41,390 nucleotides of DNA from Pseudanabaena sp. SR411 (GTDB taxonomy: Bacteria > Cyanobacteriota > Cyanobacteriia > Pseudanabaenales > Pseudanabaenaceae). A program made the position numbers and the translations under genes. The stretch spans positions 16 through 41,405 of the forward strand of contig NZ_NDHW01000099.1 of the NCBI RefSeq assembly GCF_002251945.1, written 5' to 3'. This document shows positions 18,201 to 26,300 of this stretch, in pieces. The stretch's first letter is position 1. Each line of letters begins with the position of its first letter. A model generated the notes under the pieces. It saw only the letters and a program-made list of their open reading frames with translations, did no database searches and was not told the origin of the DNA.

Positions 18201-19921
18201 AAAACTGCTTCGTTCTCATACAAATCCTTACCCATATTGACATATTGCGTTCCCTGTCCCGAAAACATGAATACAATAGGTGTGTTTGTGGATTCTGTAC
18301 TTTGACTTAATAGCTTGAGAGAATCTTGTAAGTTAGCGATCGCCTCTATGGTATTCTCACAAACTAACATCCGTCGATATTGAAAGCTTTGTCGTCCCAC
18401 CTGTAGAGTATAGGCAATATCCGCAAGTTGTTGCTGTGGATATGTCTGTAAATGGTGAGCTAAATTTACGGTTGCTGTATCTAGAGCCGTACTTGTCTTA
18501 GCTGATATGAGTAATAGTTGAAAGCGGCGCGACTCACTAGATAGTTCTAGTTCAGGTATTTGAGGTGCTTCTTCTAAAACTACATGCGCATTAGTGCCTC
18601 CTATCCCAAAGGAACTAACTCCAGCCCTTCTTGGACTATGATTACTTTCCCAATCCCGCAAAGTTGTGTTTACAAAGAAAGGACTATTACCAAAATCAAT
18701 CTTGGGATTGGGTTTCTCAAAGTGCAAACTAGGGGGGATCTGTTGATGATGTAGTGCTAGGACGGTTTTGATTAATCCTGCGACCCCTGCGGCAGTATCT
18801 AAATGTCCGACATTGGTTTTTAAAGATCCGATCGCACAAAAATTTCCTTGCTTTGGTTGTCCCTGAGATTGTTCATTATTAGCGCGAAAAGCTTGATTGA
18901 GAGCCGCAATTTCGATCGGATCACCCAATTCCGTACCAGTGCCATGCGCTTCTATATAGCTAATCGTGGCAGGATCTATGCCAGCTAAGGATTGAGCCTC
19001 GGTAATTACTGCTGCTTGCCCATCAATACTAGGAGCTGTATAACCAATTTTCGCGGCTCCATCATTATTAATTGCTGCACCACGAATCAGTGCATAGATA
19101 AAGTCTCGATCCGCGATCGCATCACTCAATCGTTTGAGAACTACAATACCAACACCACTACCACCGACAGTTCCTTTCGCCTGAGCATCAAAGGTACGGC
19201 AATGTCCATCAGGAGAAAGAATCATTCCCTCTTGATATAAATAGCCTTGTTTTTGGGGAGTCCGAATTGCCACCCCACCCGCTAAAGCCATATCACATTG
19301 ATAATTTAGTAAACTCTGACAAGCCATTTGTACCGTGACTAAGGAAGTCGAACAAGCCGTACTAACATTAATGCTTGGACCTTTGAGATTGAGCTTATAA
19401 GAAACCCTCGTTGACACAAAGTCTTTATCATTTCCTAAGAGTATTTGGTAATCACTCACTAATTGGGGTAATTCTTGATTGAGTGCAAGATTGTTTAACC
19501 AATAGCTATTGAGACTAGCTCCAGAGTAAACACCTATTTGACCATTATATATTTCAGGATTGTACCCAGCACTTTCGATCGCTTCCCAAGCAGTCTCCAA
19601 AAAAAGCCGATGCTGAGGGTCCATTACTTCAGCTTCACGCGCATTAAACCCAAAGAAATTTGCATCAAACCACTCAATGTCGGCTAGCGCCCCAAAAGCT
19701 TTTACATAATCAGGATTGGCTAATAGATTTGGATCAACAGAAAGCAAATCTTGTTCGTTAAAAAAAGAGATAGATTCCACTCCATCCCGCAAGTTTTGCC
19801 AGAACTGGTCAATATTCTTGGCTTTAGGGAACTTCCCTGACATTCCGATGATCGCGATTGGCTCAACCCCATCACCATAAGGCTCTAAATAAGCTTCTAA
19901 ATCTTTTTCCAGATTATCCAT
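15203..19921 (-). CDS. Polyketide synthase module KS-AT-KR-ACP (PKS1, third step)
   Basis: 1572 residues. KS: Cys190 in TACSTS, His326 in EAHGTGT, His373 in NVGH. AT: Ser646 in GHSIGEY; HAFH at 742-745, so malonyl-CoA. KR: structural half from about 925; NADPH motif GGLGGIG; catalytic Ser/Tyr/Asn in LCSSLSAI...VDYCGANTYLDAF. ACP: Ser1510 in GGHSL. No dehydratase or thioesterase. It receives an aminoacyl chain from the NRPS upstream, so the step should yield a gamma-amino-beta-hydroxy acid (statine type) on the chain. The N-terminus before the KS is a short acidic stretch (MDNLEKDLEAYLEPYGDG), complementary to the basic tail of the upstream NRPS. Its own C-terminus is acidic (TSDREEGEI), matching the TubC_N domain of the next NRPS. 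The start overlaps the upstream stop by one base (TAATG) and the stop overlaps the next start by four, so translation is probably coupled. Confidence 0.95.
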   Translation of the reverse strand: MDNLEKDLEAYLEPYGDGVEPIAIIGMSGKFPKAKNIDQFWQNLRDGVESISFFNEQDLLSVDPNLLANPDYVKAFGALADIEWFDANFFGFNAREAEVMDPQHRLFLETAWEAIESAGYNPEIYNGQIGVYSGASLNSYWLNNLALNQELPQLVSDYQILLGNDKDFVSTRVSYKLNLKGPSINVSTACSTSLVTVQMACQSLLNYQCDMALAGGVAIRTPQKQGYLYQEGMILSPDGHCRTFDAQAKGTVGGSGVGIVVLKRLSDAIADRDFIYALIRGAAINNDGAAKIGYTAPSIDGQAAVITEAQSLAGIDPATISYIEAHGTGTELGDPIEIAALNQAFRANNEQSQGQPKQGNFCAIGSLKTNVGHLDTAAGVAGLIKTVLALHHQQIPPSLHFEKPNPKIDFGNSPFFVNTTLRDWESNHSPRRAGVSSFGIGGTNAHVVLEEAPQIPELELSSESRRFQLLLISAKTSTALDTATVNLAHHLQTYPQQQLADIAYTLQVGRQSFQYRRMLVCENTIEAIANLQDSLKLLSQSTESTNTPIVFMFSGQGTQYVNMGKDLYENEAVFREYLDHCCEILIPILGTDLRQIIYPKADRLESSTHQLQQTAIAQPAIFAIAYALAQQWISWGIKPKAMIGHSIGEYVAACLSGVMTLEEALALVAIRGKLMQQLPAGAMLAIPLTEQEIEPLLGSDLSIAAINSSNLCVVSGTIEAIERLEQKLRSQEVDCRRLHTSHAFHSIMMEPMLAEFRSHIAKVRLNPPQIPYISNVSGNWITAREATDPDYWVRHIRQPVNFAAGLQILFKEPQQVLLEIGAGRTLSTLAKRHSDKKLEQVILTSLRHPQEKQSDLAFLLSALGQLWMSGVSIDWNAFYEREKRRRLPLPTYPFERQYYWIEPSNSQITQQLPNAKVSHKKDLADWFYIPSWKRSPITVYSATKSLANKHCLIFGDRKGFTTKLVTHLQTLYQNVICVEAGGEFSKVDDFNYVLNPHDSKDYDLLITDLLDLHTMSYDILHLWMLDHSDRDNYLGDRSNNLEQVEQCQIKGFYSLIFLAQAIGKRNLNHQLRLFTISNNMQNVADEEQQCPEKATILGALKVIPKEYPQIACRSIDILLPPPETRQEQKLIAQLVEELVDISSDKSNNASHPQVIAYRGNHRWQQTYEPIHVEANNSGKSKLRPEGVYLITGGLGGIGLTLAEHISKVVKPKLILTSRSAFPSRDRWSSWLTEHPESDRTSQTIQKLQSLEQLGAEILVVQVDVADLNNMQTLVAEAIAKFGKIDGLIHCAGVPSGSIMQQKTKSELAQVLSPKVAGTLVIYQIFRETALDFVVLCSSLSAIVGVFAQVDYCGANTYLDAFAQATALEWHSPVISINWDTWQEVGMAVDIQMPQDLQDSYQSALGYGILPEEGMEVFNRLLGTNLSQVLVSTRDLYSRLTQLSPLESDSQTSTSLRSDLAKSSHARPHLNTAYVAPTNEIEKSLAEIWQQLLGIESVGIYDNFFELGGHSLLGTQLISRIRQSLQIEMPLSYLFAEPTVARLADYVNDSHLKSQGLVSDSHLSTSDREEGEI
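15213..15220 (-). promoter_or_regulatory. Shine-Dalgarno of the bimodular NRPS, encoded in the docking tail of the upstream PKS
   Basis: On the minus strand GAGGAGGG lies 6 bases before the ATG at 15206. The same bases encode Glu-Glu-Gly (GAG GAG GGC) of the C-terminal tail DREEGEI of the upstream PKS. One stretch therefore serves as a near-perfect ribosome-binding site and as the acidic docking motif. Confidence 0.8.
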
Positions 19922-22900
19922 TACCTTTTCTCCTTTGATTGCTGCTGACGCTGTTGTTGTAGCTTTAGAGCCTGTTTTTGTTTATCTGTGCGGTTAATCA
20001 TGCGATCGCGAGATTGATCAGTCAATTTTTGATCGCGATCGTGATTAGCCCTATCGATGGCAAGATATTCGGCAAGAGCTTTAATCGTCGTATACCTGAA
20101 TAGGTCAACTATCGAAATATCCCTATTCAACATTTGTTGTAATTGATCATGTACTTGGATCACTAAGAGAGAATTGCCACCAATATCAAAGAAATTATCG
20201 TGGATACCAACTCTTTCTAACCCAAGGACTTGCATCCAAATATTCGCAATTAAAGTTTCGTCAGCATTAGTGGGTACAGCAGATTCCCAATTTTCTCCTA
20301 AAATATCAGCACCAGTATCGGCTTGAGGAGTAGGTAAGGCACGGCGATCGACTTTGCCATTAGGAGTTAGTGGTAAATTATCCAAGAACACAAAGAAAGC
20401 AGGAACCATGTAATCAGGCAATTTCTCTTTCAAAAAGTTCCGAAGATATTTACTTGTCAATGATTCTGTCTTCGGAACAACATAGGCAACTAATTGTTTG
20501 CTACCTCTCTCAGCATCCAAAGCTATAACTATTGTCTCTCTTACATCCTCTTGCAGTCTTAAGGCTGTTTCTATCTCTCCTAATTCGATCCTAAATCCTC
20601 TTATCTTTACTTGAAAATCACTTCTCCCTAAAATCTCAATATTGCCATCAGGTAAATATTTGCCTAAGTCACCAGTTTTATAGAGTCTTATACTTTGTGA
20701 TTCAGTAAAACTATGATTAATAAATTTTTCAGTCGTTAATTCTGGACGGTTAAGATAGCCACTGGCAAGACCAGCACCTGCAACATAGATTTCTCCTAAA
20801 ATACCCACAGGAACTGCTTGTATATGAGGATCTAAAATATACATTTGCGAATTGGCAATAGATCTACCTATAGGAATAGTAGTTGTGCCTTCGTCAACAG
20901 ACTCTACTAAGTACCAAGAGGAAAATGTTGTATTTTCTGTAGGTCCATAAACATGAAGCAAGCGAGTAGGACAGCCTTGTGCAAGTACTTCCCTTACTAC
21001 TTTTGGATCAGATGCCTCACCCCCAAACAAGAGGTTACGCAGAAGACTGAAAGCATCTGGAACCTGCTTGGCAATCTGATTAAATAATGCTGTCGTCAAA
21101 AATAAAGTCGTAATCTGATGTTGTTTAATGTGATTGGCTAATTTTTGAGGAGAAAGTATAACTTCTTTATTAATACCAATTAGTTTTGCTCCGTTAAGCA
21201 ACGCTCCCCAAATCTCAAAGGTAGCTGCATCAAAAGAAACATTTGAAGCTTGGGCAATGCAATCGCTCGAACTTAGTTGGATATAGTCTGTATTGAGAAC
21301 TAGTCTATTTACTGCAAGGTTTGGCACAACAACGCCTTTAGGTTCTCCAGTAGAGCCTGATGTATAGATCACATAGGCAGTATTCTCAGCTTTGGTCTGG
21401 CTAAATGGGTTATCTTTAGACCCTTGCGTGATCGCTTCCCATTGACGATCCAAGTAAATCACTTGTGTTTGACTATCCGAAAATTTACTGCCTAAGCTTT
21501 GCTGAGTTAGTAGATATTTTACTTGCGCGTCTGCAAGCATATAATCTATACGCTCTGGTGGATAGTTGGCATCAATGGGTACGTAAGCTCCGCCTGCTTT
21601 AAGGATGGCAACTAAACCTATAATCATTTCTATTGAGCGGTCTATGCAGATCCCGACAAAAGTGTTTGGTTCTACTCCTAGTTTATGTAAGTGGTGAGCG
21701 AGTTGATTTGCCTTTTGGTTGAGTTCTTTGTAGGAGATTTGTTGGTCTTCATAGATAACTGCGATCGCTTCAGGATTCTTCTCTACCTGCATCTCAAACA
21801 ATTGAGCAATAGTTTTGTCTCTAGGATATTCTGTCTGTGTCTGTTGCCATTCGATTAAGATTTTTTGTCTCTCGGCTGTCGTGAGAATTGGTAATTCTGC
21901 CACTCGTTGTTGGGGATTACTTACTATTCCTCCTAGCAAAGTTTTGAAATGTCCGATCAGCCCTTGAATTGTACTAGCATTAAATAGATCAGTGCTATAA
22001 ACTACATCTCCTCTCAGCCCATCTGGAGATTCCCATAGATGCATTTCCAGATCGAAGCGCACCGATCCACTGTCAAAACTAACGATTTGGGATATTTCTA
22101 GATTGGGCAATTTAATTGATGGAAGTGGAGAGTTTTGCAAAGCAAACATTACTTGCACAATGGGATTATGGCTCAAGTGTCGTTCAGTCTTTAACTCCTC
22201 AACGAGGAGATCGAAGGGTAAATCTTGATGGGAATATGCGTCTAATGTGATTGCTTGAACTTGAGTGAGTAAATGTTCAAAGGTGGGATTATTGTCAACT
22301 TTAATTCTCAAGGGTAATGTGTTGGCAAAAAAACCAATCAAGTTCTCGATCTCGACACGGTTACGATTAGCGATTGGCGAGCCAATTACTAGATCCTGCT
22401 GTCCACTGTAGCGGTGTAAGAGAACAGCAAAAGCAGTAAGCAATGTCATAAATAGGGTTACACCCGATCGCTGACTTAATTTTTCTAATTGTTGCGTCAA
22501 GGGGCGATCGCATTGAAATGTTGCCACTGCTCCACGATAGGTCTGGGTCGATGGACGAGGGCGATCGCTAGGCAATTCCAATATCGGCAAAGCCCCATCT
22601 AGTTGCTGCTTCCAATAATCTAGCTGTGCTGCTAAGCGATCGCCTTGTAACCATTGATGCTGCCATCCGGCAAAATCGGCATATTGCACTGTTAAGGTAG
22701 GTAATGCAGGAGCAGTTTGATTACAAAATGCTTGGTAAAAGCTGGTTAAGTCATTAACTAATACACCCATCGACCAGCCATCAGAAATAATGTGATGGAT
22801 TGTAATAATTAAAATATGAGATTCTTTGTCGAGCTTTAATAATTTAGTACGCCATAAAGTGTCAGTGCTAAGTTTGAAAGGAATTTGAGCTTCAGCTTTA

Positions 22901-23343
22901 ATTAATTGCTTAACTTCTATGGACTGGCGATCTGCTGCCAAGTCTTGTAAATCAACTAAGGATAAATTAATAGCTTGGGTCTGTGCAATTACCTGCACAG
23001 GTTGTCCAGCGACTACATTAAAATTTGTGCGTAGAGTTTCGTGTCTTTGTACTAAAGCTTTCAGACTAAGTTCCAAATTAGTGATATCAAGGAACCCACT
23101 AAAACTCAAAGCGATGGAATTGTTATAGAAAGGGTTGTCAGGCTCAATTTGATAAAAGAACCACATTCTTTGCTGTGCAAATGACAGGATCGGATTTTTT
23201 TCTTGGCTGTTAATGTCTTGTGTTCTCAGAGAAATAGTTTCCGCAGAAGACATTGTGATTCCTTCCTCGGCCAGTAAGAGATCTAAAAGTTTTTCCTCAT
23301 CGAGATTTGAGTCAGACATTTCCCAAAAATTTGTGCTTTTCAT
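19921..23343 (-). CDS. Nonribosomal peptide synthetase module C-A-PCP (NRPS1, first elongation)
   Basis: 1140 residues. A helical N-terminal segment (LDEEKLLDLLLAEEGI, 14-29) differs from the TubC_N fold of the other two NRPSs and probably docks to the loading protein. C domain: HHIISDG at 183-189. A domain about 510-1010: YTSGSTGEPKG at 660-670, FDAATFE with Asp705; specificity residues D-A-F-F-L-G-V-T-F-K (Ile/Val-like by hand alignment to GrsA). PCP: Ser1058 in GGNSL. No tailoring domains. The long C-terminal tail is rich in Lys, Arg and Gln (TDKQKQALKLQQQRQQQSK), as for other proteins here that hand over to a KS. The gene lies 46 bases after the loading module and overlaps the next PKS by one base. 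Start at 23343 has no clear ribosome site; ATG 23319 (residue 9) is an alternative. It should condense the 2-hydroxyacyl starter with an Ile/Val-like residue. Confidence 0.95.
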   Translation of the reverse strand: MKSTNFWEMSDSNLDEEKLLDLLLAEEGITMSSAETISLRTQDINSQEKNPILSFAQQRMWFFYQIEPDNPFYNNSIALSFSGFLDITNLELSLKALVQRHETLRTNFNVVAGQPVQVIAQTQAINLSLVDLQDLAADRQSIEVKQLIKAEAQIPFKLSTDTLWRTKLLKLDKESHILIITIHHIISDGWSMGVLVNDLTSFYQAFCNQTAPALPTLTVQYADFAGWQHQWLQGDRLAAQLDYWKQQLDGALPILELPSDRPRPSTQTYRGAVATFQCDRPLTQQLEKLSQRSGVTLFMTLLTAFAVLLHRYSGQQDLVIGSPIANRNRVEIENLIGFFANTLPLRIKVDNNPTFEHLLTQVQAITLDAYSHQDLPFDLLVEELKTERHLSHNPIVQVMFALQNSPLPSIKLPNLEISQIVSFDSGSVRFDLEMHLWESPDGLRGDVVYSTDLFNASTIQGLIGHFKTLLGGIVSNPQQRVAELPILTTAERQKILIEWQQTQTEYPRDKTIAQLFEMQVEKNPEAIAVIYEDQQISYKELNQKANQLAHHLHKLGVEPNTFVGICIDRSIEMIIGLVAILKAGGAYVPIDANYPPERIDYMLADAQVKYLLTQQSLGSKFSDSQTQVIYLDRQWEAITQGSKDNPFSQTKAENTAYVIYTSGSTGEPKGVVVPNLAVNRLVLNTDYIQLSSSDCIAQASNVSFDAATFEIWGALLNGAKLIGINKEVILSPQKLANHIKQHQITTLFLTTALFNQIAKQVPDAFSLLRNLLFGGEASDPKVVREVLAQGCPTRLLHVYGPTENTTFSSWYLVESVDEGTTTIPIGRSIANSQMYILDPHIQAVPVGILGEIYVAGAGLASGYLNRPELTTEKFINHSFTESQSIRLYKTGDLGKYLPDGNIEILGRSDFQVKIRGFRIELGEIETALRLQEDVRETIVIALDAERGSKQLVAYVVPKTESLTSKYLRNFLKEKLPDYMVPAFFVFLDNLPLTPNGKVDRRALPTPQADTGADILGENWESAVPTNADETLIANIWMQVLGLERVGIHDNFFDIGGNSLLVIQVHDQLQQMLNRDISIVDLFRYTTIKALAEYLAIDRANHDRDQKLTDQSRDRMINRTDKQKQALKLQQQRQQQSKEKR
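19930..19935 (-). promoter_or_regulatory. Shine-Dalgarno of PKS1 within the basic tail codons of NRPS1
   Basis: AAGGAG on the minus strand lies 8 bases before the ATG at 19921. The same bases are codons AAG GAG (Lys-Glu) in the C-terminal SKEKR of the upstream NRPS, whose stop overlaps the start (TAATG). Confidence 0.8.
20548..20658 (-). repeat. Identical 111-base tract shared with 9192-9302
   Basis: Second member of the pair described at 9192-9302. It encodes the A8-A9 region of the A domain (GRSDFQVKIRGFRIELGEIE and neighbours). Confidence 0.9.
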
Positions 23344-23389
23344 ACATCTATAAATGTTTTGATGATCCTAAATACAGCAAAGTGATCGC

Positions 23390-26300
23390 TTAATTTATGG
23401 GACTCTTATTCTTATACAACCTAGCTTGAATTTCTGTAGGTGACATTGTGCTGATCTTTTCGCGCAGTTCTGCAACTTTGTGAATATAGTTTGGTGCAGG
23501 AGCTTGGCTAGTTAGAGAGTTGATAACTCCTGCTATAGTTGGCGCTTTAAAAAAAACAGATAACTCCAAATCTAGTCGAAATACCTCTCGAATCCGTGAA
23601 GTTACTTGAGTAGCCAATAGAGACTGTCCTCCCAGCTCAAAGAAATTATCATTAATACTAAGTTGCGATACTTTGAGAATATCCTGCCAGATTTTAGCAA
23701 TTTGCCGCTCGGCTGCATTGCGTGGCAAAATCCTTTCGGCTTGGTCACGATTAAATAATTTATCTTGATCAAGTAATTTTTGACGGTCAATTTCTCCTGT
23801 ACTGGTCAGTGGTATCTGATCAACCTGTACAAACCTACATTTACTAGAAGTATTAAAGGCATCAACTATAGCCAGAGAATTTAGGCGATCGCTAAGCATA
23901 GATGGAAATTCTTGATTAGCGATTTCAATTGGGCTTTCTAAAAAAGCAGTTAATCCGTATAGGTTATAAGGCTCTTCCTGTAAATATTTACGGATGAATG
24001 AGTTAGTTGGTTCTAAACCAATCATGGCTTGAAATTGCCTATGATGTAGACAACTAATAAAAGATTGAATTCCCTGTAGTGGAGTCAAAGTATATCGACC
24101 TTTAGTGCGAATGAGTTCCTTCATTGCATATCCTTGGCTCATCCCCACCTCATCCCACATACTCCAAGCAAAACAGTAACTAGAGTGCTGGTGATGTCTC
24201 TGGTGGTTGTTAAATCCCTCTAGAAAAGCATTGGCAGCGGCATAGGCTCCGAGCATCGATCCACTAAAGTAGCCAATGATGGAAGAGAAACTAATAAAAA
24301 TACTGTTGGGATTATCTTTTAATAGCTGGTTTAATACCCAAGTACCAGCCATTTTAGGGCTTAAGATTTTGGCGATCGTGTCTGGAGTCTCATCAACTAA
24401 AGCCGCTTCATGATAAAGCCCTGCTAAATGAATGATTCCATCCAGATTAGATTGCCACTGCTTTTGGGCTTGAGCAATTGTAGATTGAAGCATCTCGAAA
24501 TCGGTGATATCGGCTGCTTGATAAATAATCTTGCTATGGCGATCGCTTCGATTATCAATTTGTTCAAGGGTCTGATAAGCAAGGATTTTATTAGAGATAT
24601 GGCTTGATTGTTGTATGTGTTCTGCCCAAAGGTTTCTAGGGGGTAAAGGCGTTCTTCCCACTATAAGTAAACGGGCTTGATATTCTCTTCGCAGATATTT
24701 TGCGATTTCTAAGCCAATACCACCTAATCCGCCTGTTAGTAAATAAGTTCCACCCTGTTTAAAAGGAATTTCTTGCTTTGGCGATTGTGAAAAATCAACT
24801 CTGGCTAACCTACTCACAAACCGTTGCCCATCTCGGTAACTAATCTCTAGTTCTTTGGATAATGTCGAAAATTCTTGAAGAATAAAGGCGGTATGGTTTG
24901 ATAGGCTTTCGCCCGAATGAGACAGGTCAATGTGCTGGCAATTGAGCCAAGGTATTTCAGCAGGAATTGCTTTGGTAATACCAAGTAATGGGGTCTTTGC
25001 ATAGGCGATCGCCTCATTATCTATTACTGCTTGAGCATGACTAGAAACGACTTGTAGTTTAATTGGGGCTTGATTAGTCTCTTGTACAAGTGCTTGCACT
25101 AAGAACAGCAAACTATATAATCCATATTCTTGAGCTTGTTCCAATTCTTCTAGGCTAGATATCTCGTATCTCGCTTCGCCATAGCTCCACAGGTGGAGAA
25201 TGTCTGTCAGGGCTAAATTATCTTTGGCTAAGCTATCTAGTAGTTGGCAATAGTGGCTAGCATTATTAGGCGCGATCGCATAATGCTGAGAGCTAAATTT
25301 TGTAAACTCACTGCCAATCTCGACCTTGATGCAGGTTTGACCTTCAGAGGTGAGAATTTGAGCGATGGACTCACCGAGACCCAGAAGATCTAAGAAAATC
25401 AACAATGTCCGACTGATTTTGGGGATGGCGTAAGGTCTAAGCTCTTGGCGATGCCAAACTTTACGAAAGAACCAGTCAGGGATGGTATTACTATTCGCCT
25501 CAAGGATGTCAAATTTCTTAATGACGCGCTTAAATTCACCATCCTCAAATTGTTTTTTGAGTAGCGATCGCTGAATTTTGCCAATCGCAGTTTTGGGAAT
25601 TGTTGCTGATTCAACAGGGATTACATAATCTGGGTAAATACCTGAAGATTGTAATATCCGTTCACGAATTGATTGCATCAGCTTGATAATAGCGGTCTCA
25701 TCTTTAGCGATCGGACTAAAGAAAATCACTAAGCGATCAGTATCTCCACCATCTCTAACACCTACTGCGGCTGTGTAAGAAGTAGCGATTCCTTTTATTT
25801 CTTCGACAAATCTTTCTATTTCATGGCTATAGTAGTTAATACCATTAATGATAATCACATCTTTTTGGCGACCTGTAATAGTTAAGCGACCTTTACGCAA
25901 TATTCCTAAATCGCCAGTGTTAAACCAATTATCTGTCGTAAAAGCTTCTTGATTGGCTGTAGAGTTCCGATAATACCCACTGGTAACCATCAATCCTTGT
26001 ACTTGCAAAGCTCCAATAGTTCCTTCATTTACAAGATTTCCTTTTGAATCAACAATTCTCATGGAAAATTCGGGAATAGCTACGCCTACCTCAGCAAAAG
26101 AATCATGATCACTAGTCAAATCTAAACTAAAACGTTTTGAGTAAGTTACAGCAGAACAAGTTTCTGACATTCCCCATGCTGGGTGCATCGCAGTTGTTGG
26201 GAGTCTATAGACTTGCAGTTGCTCCAAAAAAAGCCTAGCTACTTTGGGTACAACAGCCTCACCTGCATTTAAAATAAATCTCATTGACGATAAATCCCAT

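Noticed and set aside
9192-20658. Possible assembly artefact behind the 111-base identical tracts
   Set aside because: The flanking sequences and the rest of the modules differ at many positions, so the tracts are real paralogous segments rather than a duplicated read or collapsed repeat.
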